NCBI RefSeq assembly: GCF_011397635.1 | Contig: NC_064771.1 | Coordinates: 12,215,379-12,279,378, forward strand | Reading direction: 5' to 3' | DNA length: 64,000 nucleotides | Source of the DNA: Epinephelus fuscoguttatus | Taxonomy: Eukaryota; Chordata; Actinopteri; Perciformes; Serranidae | Shown here: positions 36,620 to 48,000 of the stretch, piece by piece | Layout: each line of letters starts with the position of its first letter | Numbering within the stretch: position 1 is the first letter of the stretch | The notes under the pieces: model-generated | What the model saw: only the letters and a program-made list of their open reading frames with translations | Told to the model about the DNA's origin: nothing | Database searches by the model: none | Translations under genes and position numbers: made by a program

Positions 36620-39445
36620 CAGACAGAACTTTATTTAGTCAACTAACAGCTTTGTGACTGTCCAGGTGGATCTGTATGAGGTGCTGGACAGCCGAGTGAA
36701 GCCATGGAGAGGAAACCTCATCACCTCCAGACTGGTGCCCCTCTACACACAGGGATGGGAAGTCTTCAATGTCACTCAAACGGTAACACCCTCTCTATTT
36801 TGGGTTTAATTTGTTGTATTTTTAAAAGAGATTTAATAAAAATATTGTAAATATACTGTCAAATTTATTCACACTAAATAACTGTTTATGAGGTCTTTCC
36901 AATGTGTTTAACCCGTTCAATCGTGCTCTGAATGTCAGGTGTCCAAGTGGATCCGCAACAGCCAGGAGAATAATGGCATCCTTGTGGTGACCACACTTCC
37001 ATCTGGTAACTGGATGGAGTCACTGGTGTCCTCGTCCAAGCAGAATGGAGAGCTGACAAATACAAACTCCTACTTGGTCATATTCTCAGACGATGGGAGG
37101 ACAGGAGCATCAAACCAGTCGTACCTAGGTAAGGTGAAGGGTGTGATACATAGGGTGTAAGATTGTGGGTGTGAGAGGGTAATTCACTTTGCAGTTCAGT
37201 AGCATAGTCAATACATATGGAACCCCATAATGATCCACAGTAAAGTATTAAAAATGACATTAAATGGTCATTCACATAAAATGTAGAATAAACCAAAAAT
37301 CTGTGAGATATGTTTGAAATCAGTTTCAAATTAGCTGAATTTTATTTTAGATTTGATATTCATAATGGCGTATAACACATTTTATGCCAAATTTTATTCC
37401 AATGTCACTTTTCATGACAGTGTTGTCACCAACCTCTCACCTTTCAGCTAATCACATGTCCCCTCACCCCCTGAAGCTGCTTAAGTTCAACAGCTGCCAC
37501 CAAATTTAGCCAGTTAGCTCCTGTTAGCTAGCTAGCGCCACAACAATGCTGAAGTAATTCTGAAGCAACCATTAGTCTCCTGCTGTAAATAAACTCAGCA
37601 CACAGACATGGGGACTAAACGTCTGTACTTTTCAAGCCTTAACTTAAAATTTTATTTATTTATTTAACCCATATTTAACCAGGTATGTCCTGTTGAGATC
37701 AACAATCTCTTTTACAAGGGGGACCTGACCAAGAAAAAAAAAAGTTACAGCCAAACAACCACACAATAAAAACATAATAGATACACATGTAGGAATACTA
37801 GAGCAGCTACGCACAATGACAAGAACCAACCGACCCAGTCATCCTTGTACTTATGAGAGCTTTAAAATCAGGCAGAGAGACCAATTCATGTAGTTTCAAA
37901 TCTTTTTGAAGGTTATTCCAAGAGAGAGGAGCATAAAAGCTTTCTTTCCCAGTTTAGCCCGTACACTAGGAACAGACAACAAAACTAAACCTGGAGACTA
38001 TACCAGTGACTGAGCCTACGAAAGGTCAAAGAAGGCCAACTGGCCCTGAAATAAAGCGCACAGTGATGAGTCAGGGCTTTACAATTTGTAGCAAATCTCA
38101 GTGCACAATGCAAACAATGTGCAGATGCATTTGTGTACAACAAACCACCATAATCCAGAACTGGTAGAAACCACCCACAGACAGACCATTTGTATATCAA
38201 TCAGTCGTGACGTGCTACCTTCAATTCATGAAGAAAACTTTGCTTTTCCCGTATACCACCAACAGATAACAGCAAACAAATTGATTTGTTGGTTGATTGG
38301 GGACCACATTTTGGCAAAACTATATCAAACATATTTACTTGAATTATACGGCACAAGTTGTGTGAGAGTTTGTGAACAGTTACTTTGAGGTAGTTTGCTT
38401 CTGTAAATGTGGTCCCCAGCCTCTGTGGAGGCACAGAGTTTTCTTCACAAATTCAAGGTAACACCGTGTGACTAGATAATTTACAGATGGTCATTTTGTG
38501 GATGAGCAGCAGAGCTAAATGACTCATATATTGGCCATGTGTCTTCCTGTGATGTATGTGATTGTGTTCCTCTGTACACGTGTACTGTGTGTGTGTGTGT
38601 GTGTGTGTGTGTTTGTGTGTGACATCTGGCATGCGAACATATATGAGACAGCTGCTGGGTGTGGAATGTCCTCAAGTGTTTACACTGACAATGTGCTGAC
38701 CACAGATCGACTCAAAGGGAAGGCCTCTGACGTAGACTGGAGCTTCACCGACAGCTAATACTTCACCCACAAAATGACCCATTGTATAAAGATTAGTCAT
38801 GCTGTTACCTTTAATACATGAAGAAAACTAGACAGGGCAAACATATTGATGTGTTGATTGATTGGGGACCATGTCGAAACATCCAAGTCCCATCTATCGA
38901 GTCACATGTCCAGTACTTCCCAAAGTATCATTAGTACTAGAGTTTGGCATATTACAGATGCTAAAAATGTAGTTTCTTTTGTTTATGTTGCTATTCTCAC
39001 CCAATGTGATCGCCTTCCTCTTTCCATAGGACAAGCCCAGCCTGCAGCAGCAGCCGCCGAGCTCCACGACCATCGCAGCAGGAGACGACGTGCATCTCCA
39101 GGTTTCCTGCCCCACAGCCGCTCCCAGTCCTGCCAGCGGGTTCCCCTCTTCGTCGACTTTGAGGAGATCGGCTGGTCCGGCTGGATCATCTCTCCCCGGG
39201 GATACAACGCCTACCACTGCAAAGGCTCCTGCCCGTTCCCACTGGGGGGAAGTCTCAGGGCGACCAACCACGCCACAGTGCGCTCCATCATGCATGCGCT
39301 CAAGCTCTCTGGTGATGAAGTGGGAGCACCCTGCTGTGTTCCCGACAGACTCCAATCCATCAGCTTGTTATATTTTGATGATGAGGAGAATGTGGTGTTG
39401 AAGCAGTATGACGACATGGTGGCGTTGAGCTGTGGCTGTCACTGA
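35758..39445 (+). CDS. admp: Anti-dorsalizing morphogenetic protein-like BMP ligand (five exons, 391 aa)
   Basis: Exons 35758-36070, 36307-36446, 36666-36782, 36939-37128 and 39030-39445 have GT/AG borders and compatible phases (1,0,0,1), coding 391 aa. Residues 1-23 are a signal peptide. The propeptide (about 24-274) has TGF-beta-propeptide features (WEVFNVTQ with an N-glycosylation site, then WIRNSQENNGILVV). A furin site RSRRRR precedes residue 275. The mature domain has the seven-cysteine knot (CQRVPLF, GWIISPRGYNAYHCKGSC, APCCVP, SCGCH), including the cysteine that makes the dimer disulphide. GYNAYHCKGSCPFPL, VVLKQYDDMV and the CGCH end fit ADMP better than BMP2/4/16 or Nodal. ADMP is a secreted ligand expressed in the dorsal organizer, yet signalling through BMP receptors, in feedback with Chordin. 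Intron 4 (1.9 kb) is repeat-filled. AATAAA at 39571. The gene converges on the C10orf71-like gene. Confidence 0.85.
36551..36618. repeat. (GATA)n microsatellite in admp intron 2
   Basis: About 16 units, followed by GACAGACAGAACTTTATTT, which resembles a retroposon 3' end. It lies about 50 bases before exon 3 (36666). Confidence 0.9.
37640..38210 (-). pseudogene. LINE reverse-transcriptase 3' fragment in admp intron 4, antisense
   Basis: On the - strand, 38200-37985 encodes VLDYGGLLYTNASAHCLH, then ALRFATNCKALTHHCALY and WPSLTFRRLSHWY. This matches the C-terminal part of fish LINE ORF2 proteins (LDYGD-LY, ALRFIT, THH--LY, W-SL--RR). One short deletion is visible between HCLH and the ALRF block. 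The downstream part (to about 37640) ends in a TAAA-rich tail. 5'-truncated and dead. Confidence 0.65.
38587..38612. repeat. (TG)n microsatellite in admp intron 4
   Basis: About 13 TG units, directly before protein-like repeat copy B. Confidence 0.85.
38600..38757 (+). repeat. Protein-like dispersed segment, copy B (sense, in admp intron 4)
   Basis: Reads VCDIWHANIYETAAGCG, then MSSSVYTDNVLTTDRLKGK and DVDWSFTDS. It shares the frame with copy A at 33636-33830 despite about a dozen base differences. It lies between two related direct repeats (about 38205-38310 and 38800-38880, both with CATGAAGAAAACT and TTGATTGGGGACCA). No acceptor or donor consistent with inclusion in admp. Confidence 0.45.
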
Positions 39446-39570
39446 CTGGGTATGCATCTCCTGTGCTCTTTAACAATGGGACAATGAGAGATTGGGAGAT
39501 GATGGTTTGCTGAAGTTCATCAAAACACTTTATTTTCATGCATATGTTTAAATATTGTATTATTTTGAGA

Positions 39571-39576
39571 AATAAA
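39571..39576 (+). terminator. AATAAA polyadenylation signal of admp
   Basis: Canonical hexamer 126 bases after the stop codon, giving a short 3' UTR. Confidence 0.6.
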
Positions 39577-39599
39577 ACGACTATTCCTTAGCTTTTATC

Positions 39600-40838
39600 A
39601 GTGATCATTTGTCTAGTTTAGTCCTGGGATTCCAAAACTTCTTGTAAGATGATGCCCAAATGGATTAACAATAGACTAATGCCAGAGTTTAAAACTCTTT
39701 AAGGATAAACCATGCGGGACTTTCCTAAAAAACAATGCAAGAGTCATACTAAGTAAACCCTCTTAAAAACCACTTATGACCCACTCTCAGTGTGTGGTGG
39801 TGTAATTATAATTATCTGCAGAGACTCTGGCTTTTGCCTGGATTTTCTTATTGTTTTCTTAATTTTCTTTGTTCAGGACGTTTATGTGCGTGTACCCCCA
39901 CAGCCTCAGGTGAGGTGAGGTTTCATAAAAAGGTAGCGACCAGGTGCCAGACTGTGAGCAGCAGGCATCCAAGAGACACAGCACCAAAAAACTTCTAATA
40001 TAGTGAGGCAAAATGCCAAATGAGAGTGAATCTGGGGTTGATTCTCACCTGTATTTTCACTGGCATATGTGTTTACAAGCAGTAGCCTGTAATCCTGCAT
40101 AGTATACTTTTACTTAGTTTTTGTTCGTGGTTTTGGATCAGTAATATTTAGTCATTTCCAGACGGAAAGAATCGTCCAGACAGGCTCTGCATTTCCTCTT
40201 AATTTGTTATTTAGTTGTGCACATTATTAAATCAAAGCAATACACAGGCTATCATTCACTTTCTTATGAAGTTCACTTCTGTTGTTACAGCAAGTGACCA
40301 GCAGATGGCGAGATAGAGCTATGTTAGAAGATACAAACCTACTCCTTTACTGTAATTCTGCTGAAACTGGGGGAGTTTGGGGTGCCCCCCCCCCAAGAAA
40401 TTTTAGGCATTTAACACTTAATTTCCTGCATTCTGTGAATTTTTTCTGCATCAATTTATGGTGGAAATGTCTTTAATTTCATCAAAATAAAGTTCTCTAC
40501 TACTTTGATGTTCAGGTATCTGGATCAGATAGTGATTGTATTTTGAAAACTGGACTCAAAGTACATAAATCTTAAGCATAAGCAATTACAGAACCACTTT
40601 GAACCTGTTTCAAATTAGAAATTTTAAATCAAGGAGGAGTTATTTGCCCAGTTGTCAAAAACATTTGTGAACATGTGGGTTCCATTGCTTGCTAACAGCA
40701 TTAAATAAAAAATGGCACTTTTATCTGTTATTGAATTATAAATGAATCAGCAATCTGAACCTATGCTACAAATGAAGAATGTCAGTGCAGCGGCATGAAT
40801 AACATCAGCACAATAAAAGTCTGTAGCAACAGTTGTTT
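39600..40838. other. Intergenic DNA between convergent genes, with a CTCF-like motif
   Basis: No gene recognised. CCAGCAGATGGCG at 40298-40310 is one base from the common CTCF core and sits between the 3' ends of two convergent genes. A poly-C run lies at 40385-40395. Confidence 0.4.
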
Positions 40839-40875
40839 TTTATTGGAATGGATCACAGACACAATACAGCCCTGC

Positions 40876-40881
40876 TTTATT
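40876..40881 (-). terminator. Candidate polyadenylation signal of the C10orf71-like gene
   Basis: AATAAA on the - strand about 1.1 kb past the stop; a second is at 40839-40844. The 3' UTR would run from 42012 to about 40.85 kb. It contains an imperfect repeat of about 70 bases (41820-41970) with the motif GGGTATATCC/GGATATACCCC. Confidence 0.35.
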
Positions 40882-42012
40882 CTAGTTTAGAAAAATGCCA
40901 ATGCAACAAACGTGCGAAACCAATTCTCCTTTATGTCCTCTGCGTATTAAAAAACATTCATTGTAACAACGCCAGTTCAAGCTTTTAGACAGTATAAATG
41001 AAATTTGATTTGTATCAAACAGATTCAACAGGTGTAACTGCAACTTCAACTTTAGCATGCAATATGTTAATTTTGTAGTTGTGTTAACATGATCAGTTAA
41101 AATCAGTAACATACAAATAAAAAACAATATTTTGAGTGAATTTTGTTTCAAGTATCTCTAATGATAAGTTAAGTGACTGCAAACTGTCCGGCAAAAAAGA
41201 AATTTCAAGGCAACAAACTTTGCAGGTAATAAAACAAAAAGCCACAATACCCGAAAAGCAGTGGAGACCCCAATACTACTGTAACTGTGTATAATAAACT
41301 CTCAGCATTTACAATAAATATTCCACATTTACATTCAAGCTTACCCTCTCTGTTTAAACTTAAATACATTATGTACATGGATCACCCATGTCCCTTATCT
41401 TTCTCAACAATTGCACATTATCTTACACAAATTGTTCAACTCACATTCAAACAACAGCATTCAACAATAATCAGAAATTCACAACTTCAATATCTCCTGT
41501 CAGTTTACACTTGAGTCAAACCCGTTTCTCTTTACAAAACCAGTCGAGGCCTCAGTAGCTTCACAAAGCCTGCGCAGCTTTTGTGTCTCATGTAAGTTAA
41601 GGCAAGTAAAGCAATACAAGGATCAGACGCTTAACCTTGAAAGAAAAATCCACCCTGAAACACTTCAACACTTTTCAAAATTAAACAGGTATTGGCAGTG
41701 GGGTAGGGGAAGCTGATGAGGTGGGTGTACTACTCGGTAGATTGGTAAGTTACCAAAGAGGAAGTGGATATACCCTCCCATAAACTCTAATGACTTTCTG
41801 CTGATAGGTGCTGATACTGTTAACTGCCAGAAAAAGAGGTGGGTATATCCAGTTTACATGCATATACTCTCCACAGGTGGGTACACTGTTATGGGCCAGA
41901 AAAAGAGATGGATATACCCCGTATAACTGCGTATACCCTCCACCATTCTACTGGGTATTGGCAAAACAGTGTAAACGGAGGATGGATTATTCCTTTCAAA
42001 CCTCATGGCCTA

Positions 42013-45000
42013 TCAGCTTGGACAGTCCAGCTCCTCAGTTCCTACAAACTCCCCTAACACGTGGTCATGTTGACCGTAGATGGGCTCTAAATATGGATGC
42101 CCCTCCTGACAGTGCATTTGCCTCAACCTTTCAGCATTTCTCTGCCCAAACCCCTCTGGCTCCATATGAGGGGCTTGAATGGTAGCTTTCTGAGCCATTG
42201 GAGAGAGAGGCACCGGGACAAAGCTGTGGTAAACAACCAGGGGTGGGGTCAAAACTTCCAAGGGGGATGCTTGAGGAACAGCACCCTCTGGTGGCTGAAC
42301 TGGCAGCTGCACATAGCTTCCTGTTTCAGGATCAAAGAAGGTTTTTGTCTTGACTTGTACAGGCATATCTACAAAGAAGTACTGCCCAGAGTCTGGATCC
42401 TGGAGGAGCTTACGTTGGGTCATAGGAAAGGACTGCGTAACAATGGTGTGTTCAATGCTAGACTGGCGTGAAAGCTGGCTAGTGTGGCTGTTGTGGCTTG
42501 ACTGGCGGGAGAGGGTGGTAGGGTTGGGGTTGGGGTTAGGGTTAGGGTTAGGATTAGGGTATGCATCGATACTGTGACTCCTTCTGAATGGGTTGTCTCT
42601 GTTCGCCTTGTCTCTAGCTCTGCCTCTCTGCTGAAGCTCGTCCATGATGGATTTTTCAATGCGCTGAGTCCTTGGATCAAGCTTTTCATTGACTGATGTA
42701 TCTGCACTGAGCCTGCGCTCCACTTTATCTCCTAGGTACCTATCAATGCTTTGTGATCGGTGGAATGGCTTGTCCGACATGGGTCTCTCTATGAGCTGAG
42801 CTTTGTACACTGGTACATTACTGATGACCCTATCGCTACTGTAGTGCCTTTGCTCTGGCTTATCTCGAATGTGTCTGTTGCTGGTGCGTCCTTGCCTTTC
42901 TGTAACACTTGGTAGTGCTTCATTGCTCTGGTTATTGTTTTCCACAGAACCATGGCTCTCTCTCCGAGTCTTGTGGCGCACATCGGTTCTGTCGTGGTGC
43001 TGGTTTCCACTGTTGTGGTCTCTTCTTTCACTGGATTGCTGCTCACTCTGGTCATCACCCTTTTTGCCATGGTGACTTTCACTGTCATGATGGCCATCTT
43101 TAATCTTTTCTTTGTGATTTCTCTCACTGCTCTTGCTACTTCTACTGCTGCTGCTTTTGTGCTCAGACTTGTCACTCTTGTGTTTATCCCCTTTGTGTTT
43201 GCTGCTGCTTTGAGATGACTTGTGGGAGGACTTCTGGGCCTCCTCCTTCTTCATCCTTCTATTTGCCAACTTAATGGCTTTGAGAACAGCCTTTTCAGAT
43301 TTGGGTAAGACAACTGGTGGTTTAGGCAGCCCTGTTTGGCTGTCATTGCCACTGCAGGGGGACCCAGACCGTTCACTGGGAACCTTTGACACTCCAGCAC
43401 TAGTTCCCATTTCATCAGCTGTGTCAGCTGTACTGGTTGTTAGGCTCTCCACTCCCTCAGATGACGGACTCACACCAGACAATCTGTCATCCTCCTGTGG
43501 GACAGTGAGGAACCCTCCAGCTTGTGGTTTCTTTGGGTTTTCATTTTGTAGATTTGAAGGGGACAGGAGCAGGGGAGGTGAACTGATTGATGGAATCTCT
43601 TTAGGTTTGAAGATTTCAATTTGGATTGGTGCGCTGAATTGACTCTCTTTAGGTGTGAAGATTTCATCTGGGATTGGTGCGCTGAATGGAATCTCTTTAG
43701 GTTTGAAGATTCCATCTGGGATTGGTGTGCTGATTGGAATCTCCTTAGTTTTGAAGATTTCATCTGGGATTGGTGCGCTGGACAGAATCTCTTTAGGTTT
43801 GAAGATTTCATCTGGGATTGGTGCGCTGAATGGAATCTCTTTAGGTTTGAAGATGTCATCTGGGTTTGGTGCGCTGGATGGAATCTCTTTAGGTTTAAAG
43901 ATTTTATCTGGGATTGGTGCACTGGATGGAATCTCTGTAGGTTTGAAGATTTCATCTGGGATTGGTGTGCTAATTCTGATGACGGGTTCATTAGCCAGAG
44001 GGAGCTCTGGATTTTCCTTTACTTGATGTACCTCCTCTCCTTTTTCTGACCCACTCAGACTCCCTCTTGGTGACCATGGTTGTACGGACTTCAACTTCAA
44101 CTTATTACTGAAAGTGTTGTCTTTGACCTTAAATAAGGCAGGGATCCCCATAGGTGGTAAGAAAGTGTTAGAGGGTGACATTGGAGTCTGATTATGTTCG
44201 TCATGAGTTAAGCTTTGGCATGGTACTTCTGTCTCTTTTTGAGGAGGCTTTACAACCTCCGGCTCGCTTTCATGATCACTTAAAGAATAATATTCTACTT
44301 CTGTCCTGTCCGAATCCTGTTTTGTGTTTCGTGAAAGATTTCGGATCAGGTCATCAACATCCTCCACCTCTCCAATCAAGTTCTCCAAAGAGTGGTAAAC
44401 ATTTGACTCAGTCTCTGTATTTCTGTGCAGGGCACTCTCCACAGAGAAGTAGGATGACTTTGAGGACAAGCTGGCTTGATCAGGAGGGCTCTGATTGATG
44501 CTGACGCCATTGACCAGTAGTAAGGGTGATATTATAGCTCTGGGCATTTCACCAATAGCGTCAGCATCCAAATTTATTTCCATGCTAGCTCTATTTATTT
44601 TGTCAGGTTCATCTGCTACTGAATTGTTAGTTACATTGTCATCTGGTGTGTTTAAATGGTCTGGTTTTAAAGGAGCTTTCCGCTTTACCTTACATGTTTC
44701 CTGTGCTCTGGCACTGATATTTTCAAATGTTGCTTCCATTGTGGGGCTATCTGCATGCAAGTCATTTGCCTTATATTCATGTCTTCTAGCCTCTGGTGAT
44801 AAACACAATCTATTTTCAGACTGTGGGTATTCTGAAGGTAAACTGGACTCACATGATGCTCCATCTGTCCCTGTAATAGATATTGCATTGTTTACCATAT
44901 CCCACCTCTCTTTAACAGGATTGGTTTCATTTTGACTAGATTCTTTTGTGGATGGGTCACTATCTACTGCTTGTCTTCCTACTCTTCCTACTTGGACCTC

Positions 45001-48000
45001 ACCATTTTCATATTTTACAAATTTAGTACAGATATCCTCTCCTTCTCCATCTTTTAAACTATCTGTGTCCATGGTAACGGTTTCATCTCGTCTACTCCCT
45101 CCCTTTCTGCTCCTAGGAGGAACAGGTGGAACATCTCCCTTTTTGCCTTCATTTTGGTTCATCAGACTCTCTCCGCTCTCTTCAGATATCTGCCTCATTA
45201 TATTTCTCAAATTCACCTCTTCTGATTCATAGCTAGGATTATCAGTTTTTTCCATGCCAGATAGCGCTAACCTACCACCTGATCTGTGAGTTTCGCCAAG
45301 CCTAGGTTCAGTTTGCGACAGAATCTGTCTCATGTGATTGTGGTCTCTTAAATCACCTAACCTCTCCTTTAAATCTTTTTCTTTTAGTGTAAGAGCGTTG
45401 CCATTTTGTTTTTCCTTGTCCTCTGTCATAGAATCTTTCATAGCTTTTTTACGTTGCTCTACCCTTGTTACGTAACTTTCATCAGCATTCTTATCAAATA
45501 TTGGATTTGCATCCTGCTCTGTGATTTTATGCTTTTTCTTCTGCCTGTCTGAGATGATCTCTTCAAGTGCCATTTTAGCCTTGTCATAATTGTCATTTAT
45601 AAGTGCTTTGTTTAATATCACGTTAGTGTCTGTCTTTGTGAAAGTCTCCTGCTTGCTCTGAGCCTTCTCTTTTTGTGCAAATAGGTCTCTCTTAGCCATT
45701 GTGTTTCCTCTCATAGACAGCATACCCTTCTTAATATTCCTTAGCTCCCTTGAGATCAAATCATTTTTAGCCCTCGTCTCCTCATCTATGTTTGTAACAC
45801 CAAATTTTTTCCTTGCATTATCAAGAAAACGATCGCCGAGCCTTACTCTCTCCAGCTCTTTCAAAGCATGCAAATCATTAATTATATGCTCGCTATCTCT
45901 CATTTCTCTGGGTGACATAATCTCCTCATGCGTCTCCATCCCTGTATTCACTTTCTGATCACCTTCTTCAAACTCCTCTCCTTGGTCATCATCCGTCAAT
46001 GTGTACCTCTGATATTTTATGTATTTGTTCTGTCTGGCTGAGAACATATGTTTAGGTTTTCCCTGCTTCTGGATAGATTCATTTTCGTCTGGTGGTATTT
46101 CCGCTTTAGCATCCCCTGAATCACCATTAGCTAGCTTGTCAATAGTACGTGTTTGCTGTTTTTCAAGAAGGGAGAGCTGAATATCAGTTTTAGCAAAATT
46201 TCTCTTTGGAACTGGTGGTGGCTCTTTCTTGACATTACTCTTTTTGCCATCCAGGGTTGCCTCAATCCTGCTAGGAGATAAAACATTGTTATTTTCTTGT
46301 ACCAAACTCTCCTTCTTGCTGCCAAACACTTTTGAATATTCAGTCTCATCTATTTCTTTCTCCCTTAGTTCATCTGTGTCTGAGGGCTTGCTGATGCTAT
46401 CTGACTGAGCTGCAGATAGAGCTTTATTTTTGGCTGCATTAATTGCTTCCTTTGCTGCTCTGATCACATCCATTGTACTCATGGTTTGGCCACTGGTATC
46501 TTTTTCCTTAGGGCTGAAGTCTTTTTCTTTAATGTCTTTTGCAGGTCGTTTTGCTTTGTCTGGTACATTTGGTGCTCTTTTCCCTACTGATAGATTTGAT
46601 GACAACCCCTCTTTCTCAAGGGCATAGGGTGAAATTATGGGTGAACGGTCTTTACTGACATTTAAAGTATTTGGAGAAAGCCCTGTGTTTGTTGGCAGTG
46701 CTGTTGGAGAGAGTTTGTTTAGCGTGAGTGCTGATAGTTCATTTGCCTCAGTTGGTTGGTCTATGTGTATAGGAGCATTGGTGCTCAGAGGGACTTGGAG
46801 ATATTTCATATCACTATCAACAGGGCTGGCCTTCTTGTACAAATTCAGGGAAGGGTAGTTTTGCTTTTTAGCCTTGGGACTCCTGCTCTTTTTTGAGTGT
46901 ATAAGGGAGGAGATAGGATTCTCTTCACCATGACTACCTGCAGCCTCCTTTTTGGTTTGCAGTAGATTTGATAACAGATAATCATCTGAAAGAGGTCCAT
47001 CAGTATCCTGCTTTGTAAGAACAACAGTTGGGTTGCTGATAGCTTCCAAAACAGGACTGCAAACTGTCTGTTCATCTTTTGAAATTGCAGGAGTACTTAA
47101 CCCAGATGCATAGCCCTCAGAGCCAGCTTGTGGATATTTTGGTTGATCTGACTGTGGAGATTGGGTGCCACTCTCAGGCACTTCTAATGTTTTGAATTTA
47201 GGAGGGCTGTAGCGGCTTTTCACCCTTTTCCTGTTGTCCTTGAGGTTGAAGAGGATACTGGAGGCGAGTGATTTGTAGCTGTCTCGCTTGATTGGAGGTT
47301 CAGGGGTCCCTTTGGCCTCAGAGTGTGGTCTCAGTGGGAGATCGAGGGCAGAGGGCGAGAGGACAGTTTGGAGGATTTCTGATGTATCTGTTGGTTGTCT
47401 GGAGGGAATAAGGGGAGTCATCAGCTGGCAGATGCTGAAGGGAGTCGATGCCAAAGAGCTGACTTCATCAATTGCTTTCACCTCTACCGATCTAGCTTCC
47501 TTTTTGACCAGCCAAAGACTTTCATCTGCTGTTTTTGAACTATTTTCCTGAGGGGGTATCCCAGGCTGATTGACTGGAATCACACTTTTTGCCCTGGACC
47601 TGTTGCGCCTCCAGGGGGCAGCACTCCCATCCCCACCGTCTGATGTGCACCTCTTCTCAGCCGGAGTAGCTGAGGGCTTTGGCAGGACCTTAGGCGGAGG
47701 AGGGGGAGGGATGGGTTTAGGAGCAGTGGGAGGAGGGGGCTCAACTGCTGCTTTCTGGCATGACTGTGGCTCCTCTGTGTGCAGAGTCTCTTTTCTGTGT
47801 GCCTCTGTCAGCTCCTTGTAAAAAGGCAAGTCATACCATTTAGGGATGTTATCTGTGGGGAGAATAGAGGTGTCCTCTTGGCCAAAAGGGAACTGGTTAA
47901 AATCTCTCCATGATTGGAAAGGGCTAAACTCACTATGGAGGAAAAAGTTTTTGATGTTAAGTTTCTTTAGTTTGACAGTAGATTTCCCATTTTTGCTCTT

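Noticed and set aside
36939-37160. admp exon 4 read through into intron 4
   Set aside because: The open frame continues ten codons past a strong donor (CTAG|GTAAGG), and only splicing there joins correctly to exon 5.
38858-39029. Longer 5' extension of the last admp exon
   Set aside because: The frame is open upstream, but the acceptor at 39029/39030 restores the phase of exon 4, and the upstream part is a repeat without propeptide similarity.
42521-42560. Interstitial telomere or chromosome-fusion scar
   Set aside because: Only about seven imperfect units, in frame within a coding exon. Too short and degenerate to infer a fusion.
43470-44049. Repetitive frames on both strands over the 48-bp repeats
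   Set aside because: A 48-bp repeat gives repetitive peptides in every open frame. The - strand frame that continues for 2196 codons is the real one.
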